Shown here one piece after another: positions 1-6,032 of a stretch of DNA of 6,032 bases. The DNA comes from Tatlockia sp. (GTDB lineage Bacteria; Cyanobacteriota; Cyanobacteriia; Cyanobacteriales; Chroococcidiopsidaceae). Location: NCBI GenBank assembly GCA_013698215.1, contig JACCVJ010000509.1, forward strand, positions 1-6,032, written 5' to 3'. Under the pieces are notes generated by a model. That model was given only the letters and a program-made list of their open reading frames with translations, was not told the origin of the DNA and searched no databases. The translations under genes were made by a program, and so were the position numbers. The stretch's first letter is position 1. The number at the start of each line of letters is the position of its first letter.

Positions 1-360
1 GTGGTAGGAGTTGCCACAAGTTTAATTTTATTTTGCTCACACTTTCACCAAATAGCCGATGATTTAGCCGCCGGGAAAAAATCGCCGATTGTGCGTTTAG
101 GTACTTTAAAAGCTGCTAATTTATTACATTGGCTGGGTGGAAGCATTTATGTACTGACAACGGTATTAGTCGCCTTGGGAAGCTTCCCAATTTGGACATT
201 GCTTATTTGGTTGAGTTGCCCTTTTGCGGTTAAATTAGTTCGACACGTACAGCAAAATCACGATCGCCCAGACATAGTTAGTAATTGTAAGTTTATCGCT
301 GTAGCCTTGCATTTTTGGAGCGGATTACTGCTGAGTTTAGGATTTATGCTAGGTGGTTAA
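1..360 (+). CDS. menA: 2-carboxy-1,4-naphthoquinone phytyltransferase (MenA), C-terminal part
   Basis: This is the 3' end of a UbiA-superfamily prenyltransferase gene; the reading frame is open from base 1, so the first GTG is an internal valine and the gene begins outside the window. In cyanobacteria MenA transfers a phytyl (or other prenyl) chain to the naphthoate ring in phylloquinone/menaquinone synthesis and sits in the membrane. The visible 119 residues hold the second Asp-rich family motif, HQIADDLAAGK at about residues 16-26, followed by SPIVRLGT (28-35), which matches the motif that binds the Mg-diphosphate of the prenyl donor. After it come hydrophobic stretches at about 43-60, 62-74 and 98-117, consistent with the last membrane helices. 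The gene ends in TAA 70 bp before menC on the same strand, which supports the pathway assignment. A plain UbiA-family relative cannot be strictly excluded, but the motif spacing and neighbour fit MenA well. Confidence 0.88.
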   Translation: MVGVATSLILFCSHFHQIADDLAAGKKSPIVRLGTLKAANLLHWLGGSIYVLTTVLVALGSFPIWTLLIWLSCPFAVKLVRHVQQNHDRPDIVSNCKFIAVALHFWSGLLLSLGFMLGG

Positions 361-363
361 TGT

Positions 364-388
364 AGAGACGTTTCACTGAAACGTTTTT
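364..388 (+). terminator. Hairpin with T-run between menA and menC
   Basis: Immediately after the menA stop there is a perfect 7-bp inverted repeat, ACGTTTC (368-374), loop ACT, GAAACGT (378-384), running into five T (384-388). With G-U and A-U pairs the stem could extend outward to about 364/388. This could be a weak intrinsic terminator or an attenuating structure that lowers menC transcription from menA. The sequence TGTAGAGACG at its left edge also resembles the left half of a short palindromic repeat seen in intergenic regions of many cyanobacteria, so it may be a decayed repeat copy instead. The stem is seen directly; the function is inferred. Confidence 0.45.
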
Positions 389-430
389 ATTTTCTAAAAG
401 AAGACAGAAACCCAATCCCAATAACGGTTA

Positions 431-1342
431 ATGTACCAATTTTCTTTTCAGCCTTACCAACGCAAGTTTAAGCAACCTCTGCAAACAAGTCACGGCAAAT
501 GGGAAGTTAGGGAAGGCATCATTTTAAGTCTTACAGATAATACAGGTAAAACCCGTTGGGGAGAAATTGCCCCGATTAGCTGGTTTGGATCTGAAACTGT
601 AATCCAAGCCCTCAATTATTGTCATCAACTACCCACAGAAATTACCACAGAAACTATTTACTCAATTCCTGACTCGCTCCCAGCTTGTCAGTTTGGCTTT
701 GAGTCAGCTTTGGCGCTCAAAAATCAAAATTCAAACCATCTAACCTACAGTGGCTTGTTAAGTGCTGGAAAAGCTGCATTACAACAATGGCGTAAGCTTT
801 GGGAACAAGGTTATCGTACTTTTAAATGGAAAATTGGAGTTTACCCAATTGCCGAGGAATTAGAAATTTTTGCCGCCTTTACCCAAATTCCAAAACCTGT
901 AAAATTGCGCTTAGATGCTAATGGCGGTTTGACTTACGACGAAGCTAAGATATGGTTGCAAAAAAGTGACAGTAGTAAATTAGTTGAATTTATCGAACAA
1001 CCGCTAAGGATAGAACAGTTTGAGCAAATGCAGACATTAAGTAATTTATATAATACTGCGATCGCTCTTGATGAATCGGTGGCAACTTTTAATCAACTCC
1101 AAGCTTGCTATCAAAGCGGATGGCGAGGGATTTTTGTGATCAAACCTAGCATTATTGGTTATCCTTCTCGCCTGCGTCAGTTTTGCCAAACTTACAACAT
1201 TGACGCTGTTTTCTCCTCAGCCTTTGAAACAGAAATTGGCAGACAATCGGCTTTAAATCTAGCCATTGAGTTAGCTAATCCTCATCGCGCTGTAGGCTTT
1301 GGAATTGATAACTTTCTATCGCCGAATACTCCGGGGATCTAA
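431..1342 (+). CDS. menC: o-Succinylbenzoate synthase (MenC)
   Basis: MenC dehydrates 2-succinyl-6-hydroxy-2,4-cyclohexadiene-1-carboxylate (SHCHC) to o-succinylbenzoate in the cytoplasm, an early ring-forming step of phylloquinone/menaquinone synthesis. The 303-residue product is an enolase-superfamily enzyme with an N-terminal capping domain (about 1-95) and a TIM-barrel domain. The catalytic set is complete: KWKIG with K132 and catalytic base K134, metal ligands D162 (LRLDANGG), E189 (EFIEQPL) and D214 (ALDES), and the second lysine K238 (FVIKPS). The start ATG gives the expected opening MYQFSFQPYQ; no strong Shine-Dalgarno sequence is visible. It follows menA by 70 bp on the same strand. 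The odd part is the end: after VGFGIDNF the last residues (SPNTPGI) are read from the antisense of the converging permease gene, and the protein is somewhat shorter than the roughly 320 residues usual for the family. The active site is unaffected, so it is probably functional. Confidence 0.93.
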   Translation: MYQFSFQPYQRKFKQPLQTSHGKWEVREGIILSLTDNTGKTRWGEIAPISWFGSETVIQALNYCHQLPTEITTETIYSIPDSLPACQFGFESALALKNQNSNHLTYSGLLSAGKAALQQWRKLWEQGYRTFKWKIGVYPIAEELEIFAAFTQIPKPVKLRLDANGGLTYDEAKIWLQKSDSSKLVEFIEQPLRIEQFEQMQTLSNLYNTAIALDESVATFNQLQACYQSGWRGIFVIKPSIIGYPSRLRQFCQTYNIDAVFSSAFETEIGRQSALNLAIELANPHRAVGFGIDNFLSPNTPGI

Positions 1343-2425
1343 AGCATCGCGCAACCCATCACCAAGCAAATTAAACGCCAACACAGTCAGAATAATTAGT
1401 AATGCTGGCGGCCAAACTAGCCAAGGTTGCAGCACCAAAATTGAGGCATTAGTTGCTAGAGAAAGCATATTTCCCCAAGAAGGATCGGGTTGCTGAATCC
1501 CCAAACCAATCAAACTAAGTACCGACTCTGCCACAATAAAGCTTGGAACGGCAAGAGTTGCAGAGATAATAATATAACTAGCAGTTTGGGGCAAAACGTG
1601 GCGGAGAATAATATAAAACGAATTGCCACCCATAGCAATAGCTGCTTGGACAAATTCGCGCTCTTTAATTGACAGCACTTGTCCGCGAATTACTCTTGCC
1701 AAACCCGCCCAGGCAATAAAAGAAGTAATTAAAACAATTAAAATAAATTTTTCGCTACTACTCAATCCTGGCGGTAAAACCGCAGCTAAAGCAACTAACA
1801 GGTACAAGCTCGGAATCGTCATTAGCACTTCTACCAAGCGCATAATAATACTATCTGTCCAGCCGCCAAAGTAGCCAGAAATCCCACCGACAATCATACC
1901 CAAAGGGAAAGTAATCGCAATACCTAGTAAGCCGATACTGAGGCTAATTCGCCCACCATGTAATAGCCGCGTAAATTGATCGCGCCCTTGCTCATCTGTA
2001 CCAAGGAGATTAAACTTTGCGTCTCCCGATGTCCCGAATAAGTGTAAATTGCCAGGAAGACCGCCAAATATTTCTACTTCTTGAAACGAGGGAGGTAAAG
2101 GCAGACTAAACTTAAACATTTGGTAGGGCGCACCCTGGACAAATAGCCGTAACCATGCAGGTTTTTGACGATCTACAATTAATTTGCGATCGCCTGTTTC
2201 TAAGTCTGTCTTCCCTTGAGTTGTAGGATAAACATGAGGAGCAAACCCCGCCTCGTCATTCCAGTAAACTGTAGTCGGCGGCAATAAAGAGCCATTTGCC
2301 TGAGTATCGTAAGGATCGTAAGGGGCAACAAAATCCGCCGCAAATACTGATATATAGAAAATCAACAGTAATATCGCCCCAAATCGGGCTAGAGGATTTT
2401 TTTTCAGTCGTTGCCACCAATTCAT
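1316..2425 (-). CDS. ABC transporter permease, DppC/OppC/YejE type (peptide/nickel family)
   Basis: This is an inner-membrane permease subunit of a binding-protein-dependent ABC importer for oligopeptides or related solutes. The 369-residue product has an N-terminal helix (about 15-34), the DppC-family signature LGTDEQGRD (141-149), helices around 160-184, 196-217, 226-245, 282-305 and 335-355, and the EAA loop that contacts the ATPase (about 257-279, with QAAIAMGG and HVLPQ). The C-terminus LRDALDPRS is typical of the family. A roughly 105-residue insert between the first helix and the LGTD motif makes it longer than ordinary DppC (about 300) and closer to the YejE type. The ATG is supported by a good ribosome site, AAAGGAAA (minus strand of 2431-2438). 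No dppB, ATPase or binding protein is visible next to it; the upstream same-strand gene is unrelated. Its last 27 bp overlap menC tail to tail. The substrate cannot be told from sequence. Confidence 0.9.
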   Translation of the reverse strand: MNWWQRLKKNPLARFGAILLLIFYISVFAADFVAPYDPYDTQANGSLLPPTTVYWNDEAGFAPHVYPTTQGKTDLETGDRKLIVDRQKPAWLRLFVQGAPYQMFKFSLPLPPSFQEVEIFGGLPGNLHLFGTSGDAKFNLLGTDEQGRDQFTRLLHGGRISLSIGLLGIAITFPLGMIVGGISGYFGGWTDSIIMRLVEVLMTIPSLYLLVALAAVLPPGLSSSEKFILIVLITSFIAWAGLARVIRGQVLSIKEREFVQAAIAMGGNSFYIILRHVLPQTASYIIISATLAVPSFIVAESVLSLIGLGIQQPDPSWGNMLSLATNASILVLQPWLVWPPALLIILTVLAFNLLGDGLRDALDPRSIRR

Positions 2426-2430
2426 CGCCG

Positions 2431-2438
2431 TTTCCTTT
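2431..2438 (-). promoter_or_regulatory. Ribosome binding site of the permease gene
   Basis: On the minus strand AAAGGAAA precedes the ATG at 2425-2423 by five bases, which puts its GGA core about eight bases from the start. It is the clearest Shine-Dalgarno-like sequence in the window and supports this start over any internal one. Confidence 0.6.
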
Positions 2439-2535
2439 GCGCCAATTAGGAATAGATTAGCGTATCCGGGCTAAAAGATGCGATTACTACTTTACTGAGT
2501 GATTTTGACTACCAACTATTAAAGTTCATAACTCA

Positions 2536-2584
2536 GGTTGAGGATAGAAATCAGTTTTTGCTCTGATGGCTGCTAACCTCAACC
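2536..2584 (-). promoter_or_regulatory. Nested inverted repeat in the permease leader / spacer
   Basis: GGTTGAGG (2536-2543) pairs perfectly with CCTCAACC (2577-2584), and inside it ATCAG (2550-2554) pairs with CTGAT (2563-2567), giving a two-tier stem-loop. It lies about 110 bp upstream of the permease start and about 60 bp downstream of the large gene's stop, both on the minus strand. It could be a leader structure, a processing or termination signal of the upstream transcript, or a small structured repeat. No T-run follows it on the minus strand, so a classical terminator is unlikely. The pairing is seen directly; the role is not known. Confidence 0.4.
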
Positions 2585-2589
2585 GGAGA

Positions 2590-2606
2590 TTGCGTTAATA
2601 ACGCAA
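2590..2606. repeat. Short palindrome TTGCGTT-AAT-AACGCAA
   Basis: A 17-bp near-perfect palindrome (7-8 paired bases on each side of an A/T centre) sits in the spacer upstream of the permease gene, six bases beyond the larger stem. Its symmetry and AT-rich centre fit a dimeric regulator operator as well as a small RNA hairpin. No bound regulator can be named. The rest of the 218-bp spacer (2426-2643) shows no other convincing gene or promoter. Confidence 0.35.
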
Positions 2607-2643
2607 GTCACGCTCTAAGTACCCAAAAAAGTATGACAAGCTA

Positions 2644-5124
2644 CTACAAATACTCTATTTTTATCGGTGTATTTGGGGGAAAGTTTGCACCCAACTTCAC
2701 GTCAACTTTACTGCCACGAATCTTGACATTAACTTGTCTGTTGTTCCATTGCCAATCAATTTGACCGTTTGGCATTGACAATCCTTTAATGTCCATTGGC
2801 TGTTTGAGCCATTGGGTAGGAATTCCTGCACCTATAACTACCGTAGGTTCGCGGGCGGCTAAATCAGTATAAGCTAACATATCTAACTGCAATAACAACA
2901 TTTCTGCCGCAGTCCAATAGTGAGGCGTGACATGAGGAGGTTTTACCCAACCCCGGATATCTTCCCAACGATTGAAAGAATTTTCTTCACTATCGCCTTC
3001 CCACCATGTATATAAACCAGGGGAAGCTTGATGCTGCCAAAACCATTGTACAGTTGTCCACACCTGCTCTGGTTGATTGAGAAATAACCATTGGTGGGCC
3101 TCAGCAAGAGTAAAATAAGTCCACAAAGGAGAGGTGCGAAACTCTCCAGATTGGGGGTTTCGTTGTTGATCCCATCTTGCTTGTAGCCTTTGCTGAAGTT
3201 CATCCCTGCGTCCCGTAGCTATCCATGAAGGCCAAAGGCTACTAATATATGTTCTATCGTTATCTGATTCTGGTGGTTGAAAAGCTTTTTCCCAAGCTTT
3301 CTGCAACTGTATTGCCTTGGTGCGCCAAAGTGCAGCCTCGGCGGTGTAATTTAGTCGCTCTGCTAAAGAGGCAGCATCAAGTAGCCCACGATAACTCACC
3401 GCATTCACAAACAATAACGGGCGTTGGCGATCCATTCGACCAATAATTAAACCATCCCGACTTGGTTCGGCAACTAAGTTAAGATCCTTGTCATCTTTAA
3501 CTACCGGGGCTATAGCACCCTTGATTGGCTGCTGGATTGGTGTGTCTGTAGAAAGCATCCGTAAGATAAATTGGGCTTTACGACTAATATGAGGCCAAAG
3601 AGTGCGATCGTAGGCTAAATTCTTAGCCGCGTCTTCTCTCGCCGCCCCTCGTTGCAACTGAGCAACTTGTTCTAGCGCCCAAATCGATAATCCTGGGGCA
3701 TCGGCTTCGGGCCCAAAACCACCAAAGAAGTCATTTTCAGCAAAGTAAGTTGATAATTCTTTAGCTGCTTCTAATTGCCCCACGCGAGCTAGGGCGACGA
3801 GTTCATAAGCGCCATCACGCTGCCACGTTAAAGGATAGTTTGTTGGCTCCCCAGGGCGGGTTTCTCGCTCCACAATGCCCATTTTAATGTGAGCAACTTG
3901 GGCGTTGAGACTTTCGGCAAATCGGCGATCGCCAAGGTCTAATTTTAAAGCCGATGGGGCATTTGTAATTGTGGCTTTAAGCGGTACAGCATTGTGATCG
4001 GCAATATCAATACTCCACTTACTAGCATTAGCTAATTCAATTCGCGCATAACCCCAACCGTTTTTACCTTGCCATTGAGTCAGCCCCGATTTCGTTGTTT
4101 TCCAGTCTTTTGACCCTTCTTCGCCTAACTGCACGGCGAACGGTGTGGGATTGCTAGTAATTGACCAGCGATCGTTAATTAAAAGTCTTTTGCCGTCCCA
4201 GTTTAAAGCCTCAATCTTGCCACCTGCGGGCCCTACACTGCGAATAACCACTATTGGTTTAAGACTTGTATTTGCCTGGGGTTGAAGATTAAGAGTCCAA
4301 CTTTTGCCTAGCGGATTAGAAACCCATTCAGCTTGATAGTCCTCAGTTCTAGTTATAATTACTGGTATATCTTCACCTGTAGTGAAGCTTAGTTGCTGCT
4401 CAATTTCACTTAAGGGCAGGTTATCGCTAGTAGAGTTGATATTTCCTTGGGCATCTATTAGCCAAATAGATACGCCAAAGCTACCAACGCTAGGACTGAA
4501 ACTACCACCGGGTTCGTGGTAAGCTTTATCGACTTCGCGGCTACCGGGGGTTGCCAATACCACGTGACCTGTACCGCGACTCCACAAGTCTTGGGGGCGC
4601 TGCTGCATTTGACCGATAACTTGGTAACGATTTGGGGCGCTGTTTTGCAGAAAATCTGTTGCTTGCTTAAACTGCAAGCTATTGTTTATTCCCGCACAGA
4701 CGATTAAAGCCCCAGCTAGTCCTAGCGCCACTAAACGAGCCGGAGTTAATAGACTGAAAGCAGCCAATACTATTAATAAAGGGATGAAATGAAGCGCATA
4801 TAAAAAAGTCTCGCTGCCGTACAGTATATGTAAAAATAGCTGTGCTAGCAGAAATATTCCTAAAATCAGGCGTAGTTTAAAATGCTTTTTGGTGGCGAAA
4901 AACCCCCACAAGCCTAAGCCCAATAGTGCTGTCCATAAGCCAACGGCTACTAAACCCCAAATGCTACCCGATCCCGGTGAGGAGATTTGAGTAACTATAT
5001 TTTTATCCGCCGTTATATTGAGGGCTGGCATCACCATAGTGTGAGACACAAAAGACTTCAGTACTTGTAGGAAGCCGCCAGAACCTGATAGAAGTAAATA
5101 TTGTTTTTCTTCGCGATCGCCCAA
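2644..5124 (-). CDS. Membrane-anchored glycosidase-like protein with GT39/PMT-like transmembrane tail, probably 5'-truncated
   Basis: The 826-residue frame has two parts. Residues about 52-150 form four hydrophobic helices (about 55-76, 84-101, 107-126, 130-147) with YGSETFLYALHF between the second and third, resembling the end of a polytopic GT39/PMT-like membrane protein. Residues about 160-400 are mostly beta-rich and probably extracytoplasmic. About 400-750 look like an (alpha/alpha)6 barrel: YPLTWQRDGAYE (430-441) recalls the WxRDG motif of glucoamylase and amylo-1,6-glucosidase-like enzymes, and GPEADAPG (471-478) and WWEGDSEEN (707-715) hold acidic residues that could be catalytic. A small beta domain (about 760-826) closes it. 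A role in hydrolysing or remodelling an exported glycan is inferred; the substrate is unknown. The only upstream start is a TTG in a T-run without a ribosome site, and the same frame meets a stop nine codons earlier, so the true N-terminus is likely missing. The permease gene follows 218 bp downstream on the same strand. Confidence 0.65.
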   Translation of the reverse strand: MGDREEKQYLLLSGSGGFLQVLKSFVSHTMVMPALNITADKNIVTQISSPGSGSIWGLVAVGLWTALLGLGLWGFFATKKHFKLRLILGIFLLAQLFLHILYGSETFLYALHFIPLLIVLAAFSLLTPARLVALGLAGALIVCAGINNSLQFKQATDFLQNSAPNRYQVIGQMQQRPQDLWSRGTGHVVLATPGSREVDKAYHEPGGSFSPSVGSFGVSIWLIDAQGNINSTSDNLPLSEIEQQLSFTTGEDIPVIITRTEDYQAEWVSNPLGKSWTLNLQPQANTSLKPIVVIRSVGPAGGKIEALNWDGKRLLINDRWSITSNPTPFAVQLGEEGSKDWKTTKSGLTQWQGKNGWGYARIELANASKWSIDIADHNAVPLKATITNAPSALKLDLGDRRFAESLNAQVAHIKMGIVERETRPGEPTNYPLTWQRDGAYELVALARVGQLEAAKELSTYFAENDFFGGFGPEADAPGLSIWALEQVAQLQRGAAREDAAKNLAYDRTLWPHISRKAQFILRMLSTDTPIQQPIKGAIAPVVKDDKDLNLVAEPSRDGLIIGRMDRQRPLLFVNAVSYRGLLDAASLAERLNYTAEAALWRTKAIQLQKAWEKAFQPPESDNDRTYISSLWPSWIATGRRDELQQRLQARWDQQRNPQSGEFRTSPLWTYFTLAEAHQWLFLNQPEQVWTTVQWFWQHQASPGLYTWWEGDSEENSFNRWEDIRGWVKPPHVTPHYWTAAEMLLLQLDMLAYTDLAAREPTVVIGAGIPTQWLKQPMDIKGLSMPNGQIDWQWNNRQVNVKIRGSKVDVKLGANFPPNTPIKIEYL

Positions 5125-5190
5125 AAAAAAACTCTGCGCTTGTAAATATTACTTTTTGTACAGACCATAGTAAAACTACCAGACAAAAGG
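5123..5190 (-). pseudogene. Frame-shifted upstream remnant of the glycosidase-like membrane protein gene
   Basis: Between the large gene and the IS edge, the minus strand is open in a frame one base away from the gene. It reads FCLVVLLWSVQKVIFTSAEF, hydrophobic at first and like the end of a membrane helix. It runs into a stretch of nine T (minus strand of 5123-5131). If that run had eight T, this frame would join GDREEKQYLLLSGSGG of the downstream protein without a stop. The upstream frame is open to about 5188, next to the IS edge. This suggests the two parts were one gene, split by a one-base indel and cut by the IS. The open frame is short, so chance is possible, and a sequencing error in the T-run is an alternative. 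Confidence 0.45.
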
Positions 5191-5199
5191 GGTTGTGCC

Positions 5200-5700
5200 T
5201 CAGATAATGGTGGGGTAAGCTAAAAGATCATGCCAAGTCCAAGGTTGAAATGCTAATCCCGCACGTTGGGCTGCTGTTGTCTTAAACCGACTATGCTGCC
5301 AAATCCAATTGAAGTAGCTCACGACTAATCGGGTCGTCACCTTCGTTTGTTCCCACATCTTGCCAAACTTGTTTTGTCTACGATGCCAACGTCCGGTTTG
5401 TTGTCTGACAATGCCATTAGTCCGCTCTAGTCGTTGGGTTTTATCTTTGCCAATGTAGTGGAGGATCTCAGGGGGTAAAACTCGCTCGTAGCCTCCCCAG
5501 TTATCGCTATTCCATTGTTTACAATCCGTTTTTCCTTCACTGCTGACAACCAACTCTTCAATCAATTCATCAGTGTGTTTGCCGACTCGTGCCGCGAGAA
5601 TCAGTCCACTCGAATCTGCCAAACTCAGTCCAATCCAGCAATCTCCCACCTCTAATTCCTGGGGGAGACATTGCTGCTGTTTTTTTGGACGAATGACCAC
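5200..5700 (-). CDS. IS1-family transposase second frame (InsB-like), expressed by -1 frameshift
   Basis: This frame supplies the catalytic core of the IS1 transposase. It contains the second aspartate, D66 in WNSDNWGGYE, and the glutamate, E92 in QRLERTNG, which with D108 of the first frame make up the DDE triad; the segments LERTNGIVRQ and VVSYFNWIWQHSR are typical of cyanobacterial IS1 transposases. The GTG at 5700 is probably not a real start: the frame is expected to be entered from the insA-like frame, giving a fusion of about 276 residues (117 + 159). The stop lies about ten bases before the estimated IS end. No internal stop or frameshift is seen, so the enzyme may be functional. Confidence 0.87.
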   Translation of the reverse strand: MVIRPKKQQQCLPQELEVGDCWIGLSLADSSGLILAARVGKHTDELIEELVVSSEGKTDCKQWNSDNWGGYERVLPPEILHYIGKDKTQRLERTNGIVRQQTGRWHRRQNKFGKMWEQTKVTTRLVVSYFNWIWQHSRFKTTAAQRAGLAFQPWTWHDLLAYPTII

Positions 5701-6029
5701 ATCTCATCCGCACTCACCTCCTCCGTTTGCACCGCTTGAACCTGAGCGTTGTGAACCAATTGAGCTTGCTGACTGGCTGCACGAACAAGGCTCACAACGG
5801 TGTTGTAGGCAAGTCCACTGATGCGGCTAATGCCTCTGAGACTGCTCCCCTCACTATGAGCCTGTAAGACCTGCCGAATCTGCTCTTCACTCACATGGCG
5901 ATGATAGTACATCGTGTCAAATCGTTCATTGAAGGTCTGCTTACACTGAGGGCAAAAATACCGTTGGCTACCGTTCGGAGCTTTGCCATGTTTATGGGTG
6001 CTTGGACAACCGCAGAGCCGACATTCCAT
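5652..6029 (-). CDS. IS1-family transposase first frame (InsA-like)
   Basis: The 125-residue product is the DNA-binding part of an IS1-family transposase. Its N-terminus is a zinc ribbon, with C3-C6 and C26-C29 (CRLC and CPQC), followed by RYFCPQCKQTF typical of InsA. A helix-turn-helix region follows at about 47-85 (SEEQIRQVL ... GISRISGLAYNTV). The frame also carries the first catalytic aspartate, D108 in ADEMWSFV, just before the slippery sequence at codons 115-117; after that it ends in eight unrelated residues (SSNVSPRN). Alone it probably binds the terminal repeats and may repress, as InsA does in IS1; with a -1 shift it becomes the first 117 residues of the full transposase. The ATG is three bases from the window edge, so its ribosome site is not visible. 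Confidence 0.88.
   Translation of the reverse strand: MECRLCGCPSTHKHGKAPNGSQRYFCPQCKQTFNERFDTMYYHRHVSEEQIRQVLQAHSEGSSLRGISRISGLAYNTVVSLVRAASQQAQLVHNAQVQAVQTEEVSADEMWSFVQKNSSNVSPRN
5679..5685 (-). other. Programmed -1 frameshift site A-AAA-AAC
   Basis: In the InsA-like frame the minus strand reads CAA AAA AAC at codons 115-117, which contains the heptamer A AAA AAC in the correct phase for simultaneous tRNA slippage by -1. The next codon in the new frame is CAG, leading into QQQCLPQE of the InsB-like frame. IS1 itself uses this kind of site. A run of seven A also allows transcriptional slippage, which could give the same fusion. Confidence 0.8.
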
Positions 6030-6032
6030 AGA

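Larger units (their letters stand above)
5191..6032 (-). mobile_element. IS1-family insertion sequence, partial (distal end outside window)
   Basis: Two overlapping minus-strand frames encode an IS1-type transposase, from a start codon at 6029 to a stop at 5200-5202. The downstream terminal repeat should begin at about 5190-5191 (GGTTGTGCCTCAG), only some ten bases past the transposase stop, as is usual in compact IS1 elements. The exact edge is estimated because the opposite terminal repeat and any 8-9 bp target duplication lie beyond base 6032. Both frames look intact, so the element may be active or recently inserted. It is oriented like the gene it abuts. Confidence 0.8.

Noticed and set aside
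1299..1874. Three plus-strand open frames opposite the permease gene
   Set aside because: They are antisense to a well-supported permease, have unlikely composition and show no motif; they reflect the codon use of the real gene.
2620..2645. T-run on the minus strand just after the large gene's stop as a terminator
   Set aside because: Six T are present, but the preceding sequence forms at best a four-base stem, too weak for an intrinsic terminator.
2943..3203. Minus-strand 86-residue open frame
   Set aside because: It lies wholly inside the large glycosidase-like gene in another frame, has no recognisable family features and no ribosome site; it is a shadow frame.
5055..5168. Minus-strand small open frame from ATG 5168 (about 36 residues)
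   Set aside because: It has no ribosome site, ends inside the large gene and has no recognisable features; the neighbouring frame that continues the membrane protein explains the region better.
5158..5186. Possible hybrid promoter at the IS edge on the minus strand (TTGTCT as -35)
   Set aside because: No acceptable -10 box lies at 16-18 bp spacing; TACTAT is only 8 bases away. Not enough to call an outward promoter.
5573..5821. Plus-strand 82-residue open frame across the transposase frames
   Set aside because: It is antisense to the conserved IS1 transposase; proline- and cysteine-rich readout is a by-product of the opposite strand.

Overview
The window reads as cyanobacterial chromosome. 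Four copies of the octamer GCGATCGC (HIP1, a repeat over-represented in many cyanobacteria) lie at about 1058, 2186, 3925 and 5113. The left end carries two adjacent genes of phylloquinone/menaquinone synthesis, and the insertion sequence at the right end is an IS1-family type with a two-frame transposase. The genus cannot be fixed from this stretch.

Layout. 1-360 (+) is the 3' end of menA, the prenyltransferase of the quinone pathway. A 70-bp gap with a small hairpin separates it from menC (431-1342, +), o-succinylbenzoate synthase, whose enolase-superfamily catalytic residues are all visible. The last 27 bp of menC overlap, tail to tail, the last codons of a DppC/OppC/YejE-type ABC permease (1316-2425, -), so the MenC C-terminus is encoded by the antisense of the permease end. 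A 218-bp spacer (2426-2643) with two inverted repeats lies between the permease and a large minus-strand gene (2644-5124) for a membrane-anchored, glycosidase-like protein. That protein has four transmembrane helices resembling the tail of a GT39/PMT-type membrane protein, followed by a long probably extracytoplasmic part with a six-hairpin-glycosidase-like WxRDG motif. From about 5191 to the window end lies an IS1-family element (-), with insA- and insB-like frames joined by a canonical A-AAA-AAC slippery heptamer. Its distal end is outside the window.

How they relate. menA and menC work in one pathway: MenC makes o-succinylbenzoate, and MenA later attaches the phytyl/prenyl tail to the naphthoate ring. 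The permease has no partner permease, ATPase or binding protein in view. The glycosidase-like gene appears to be broken at its 5' end. It has no good start codon. An open frame that would continue it upstream is offset by one base at a run of nine T and runs up to the IS edge. The simplest reading is an IS1-type insertion into a longer gene, with a one-base indel nearby. I found no clear new defence or mobile system. The items most worth checking are this disrupted gene, the altered MenC tail and the spacer palindromes.
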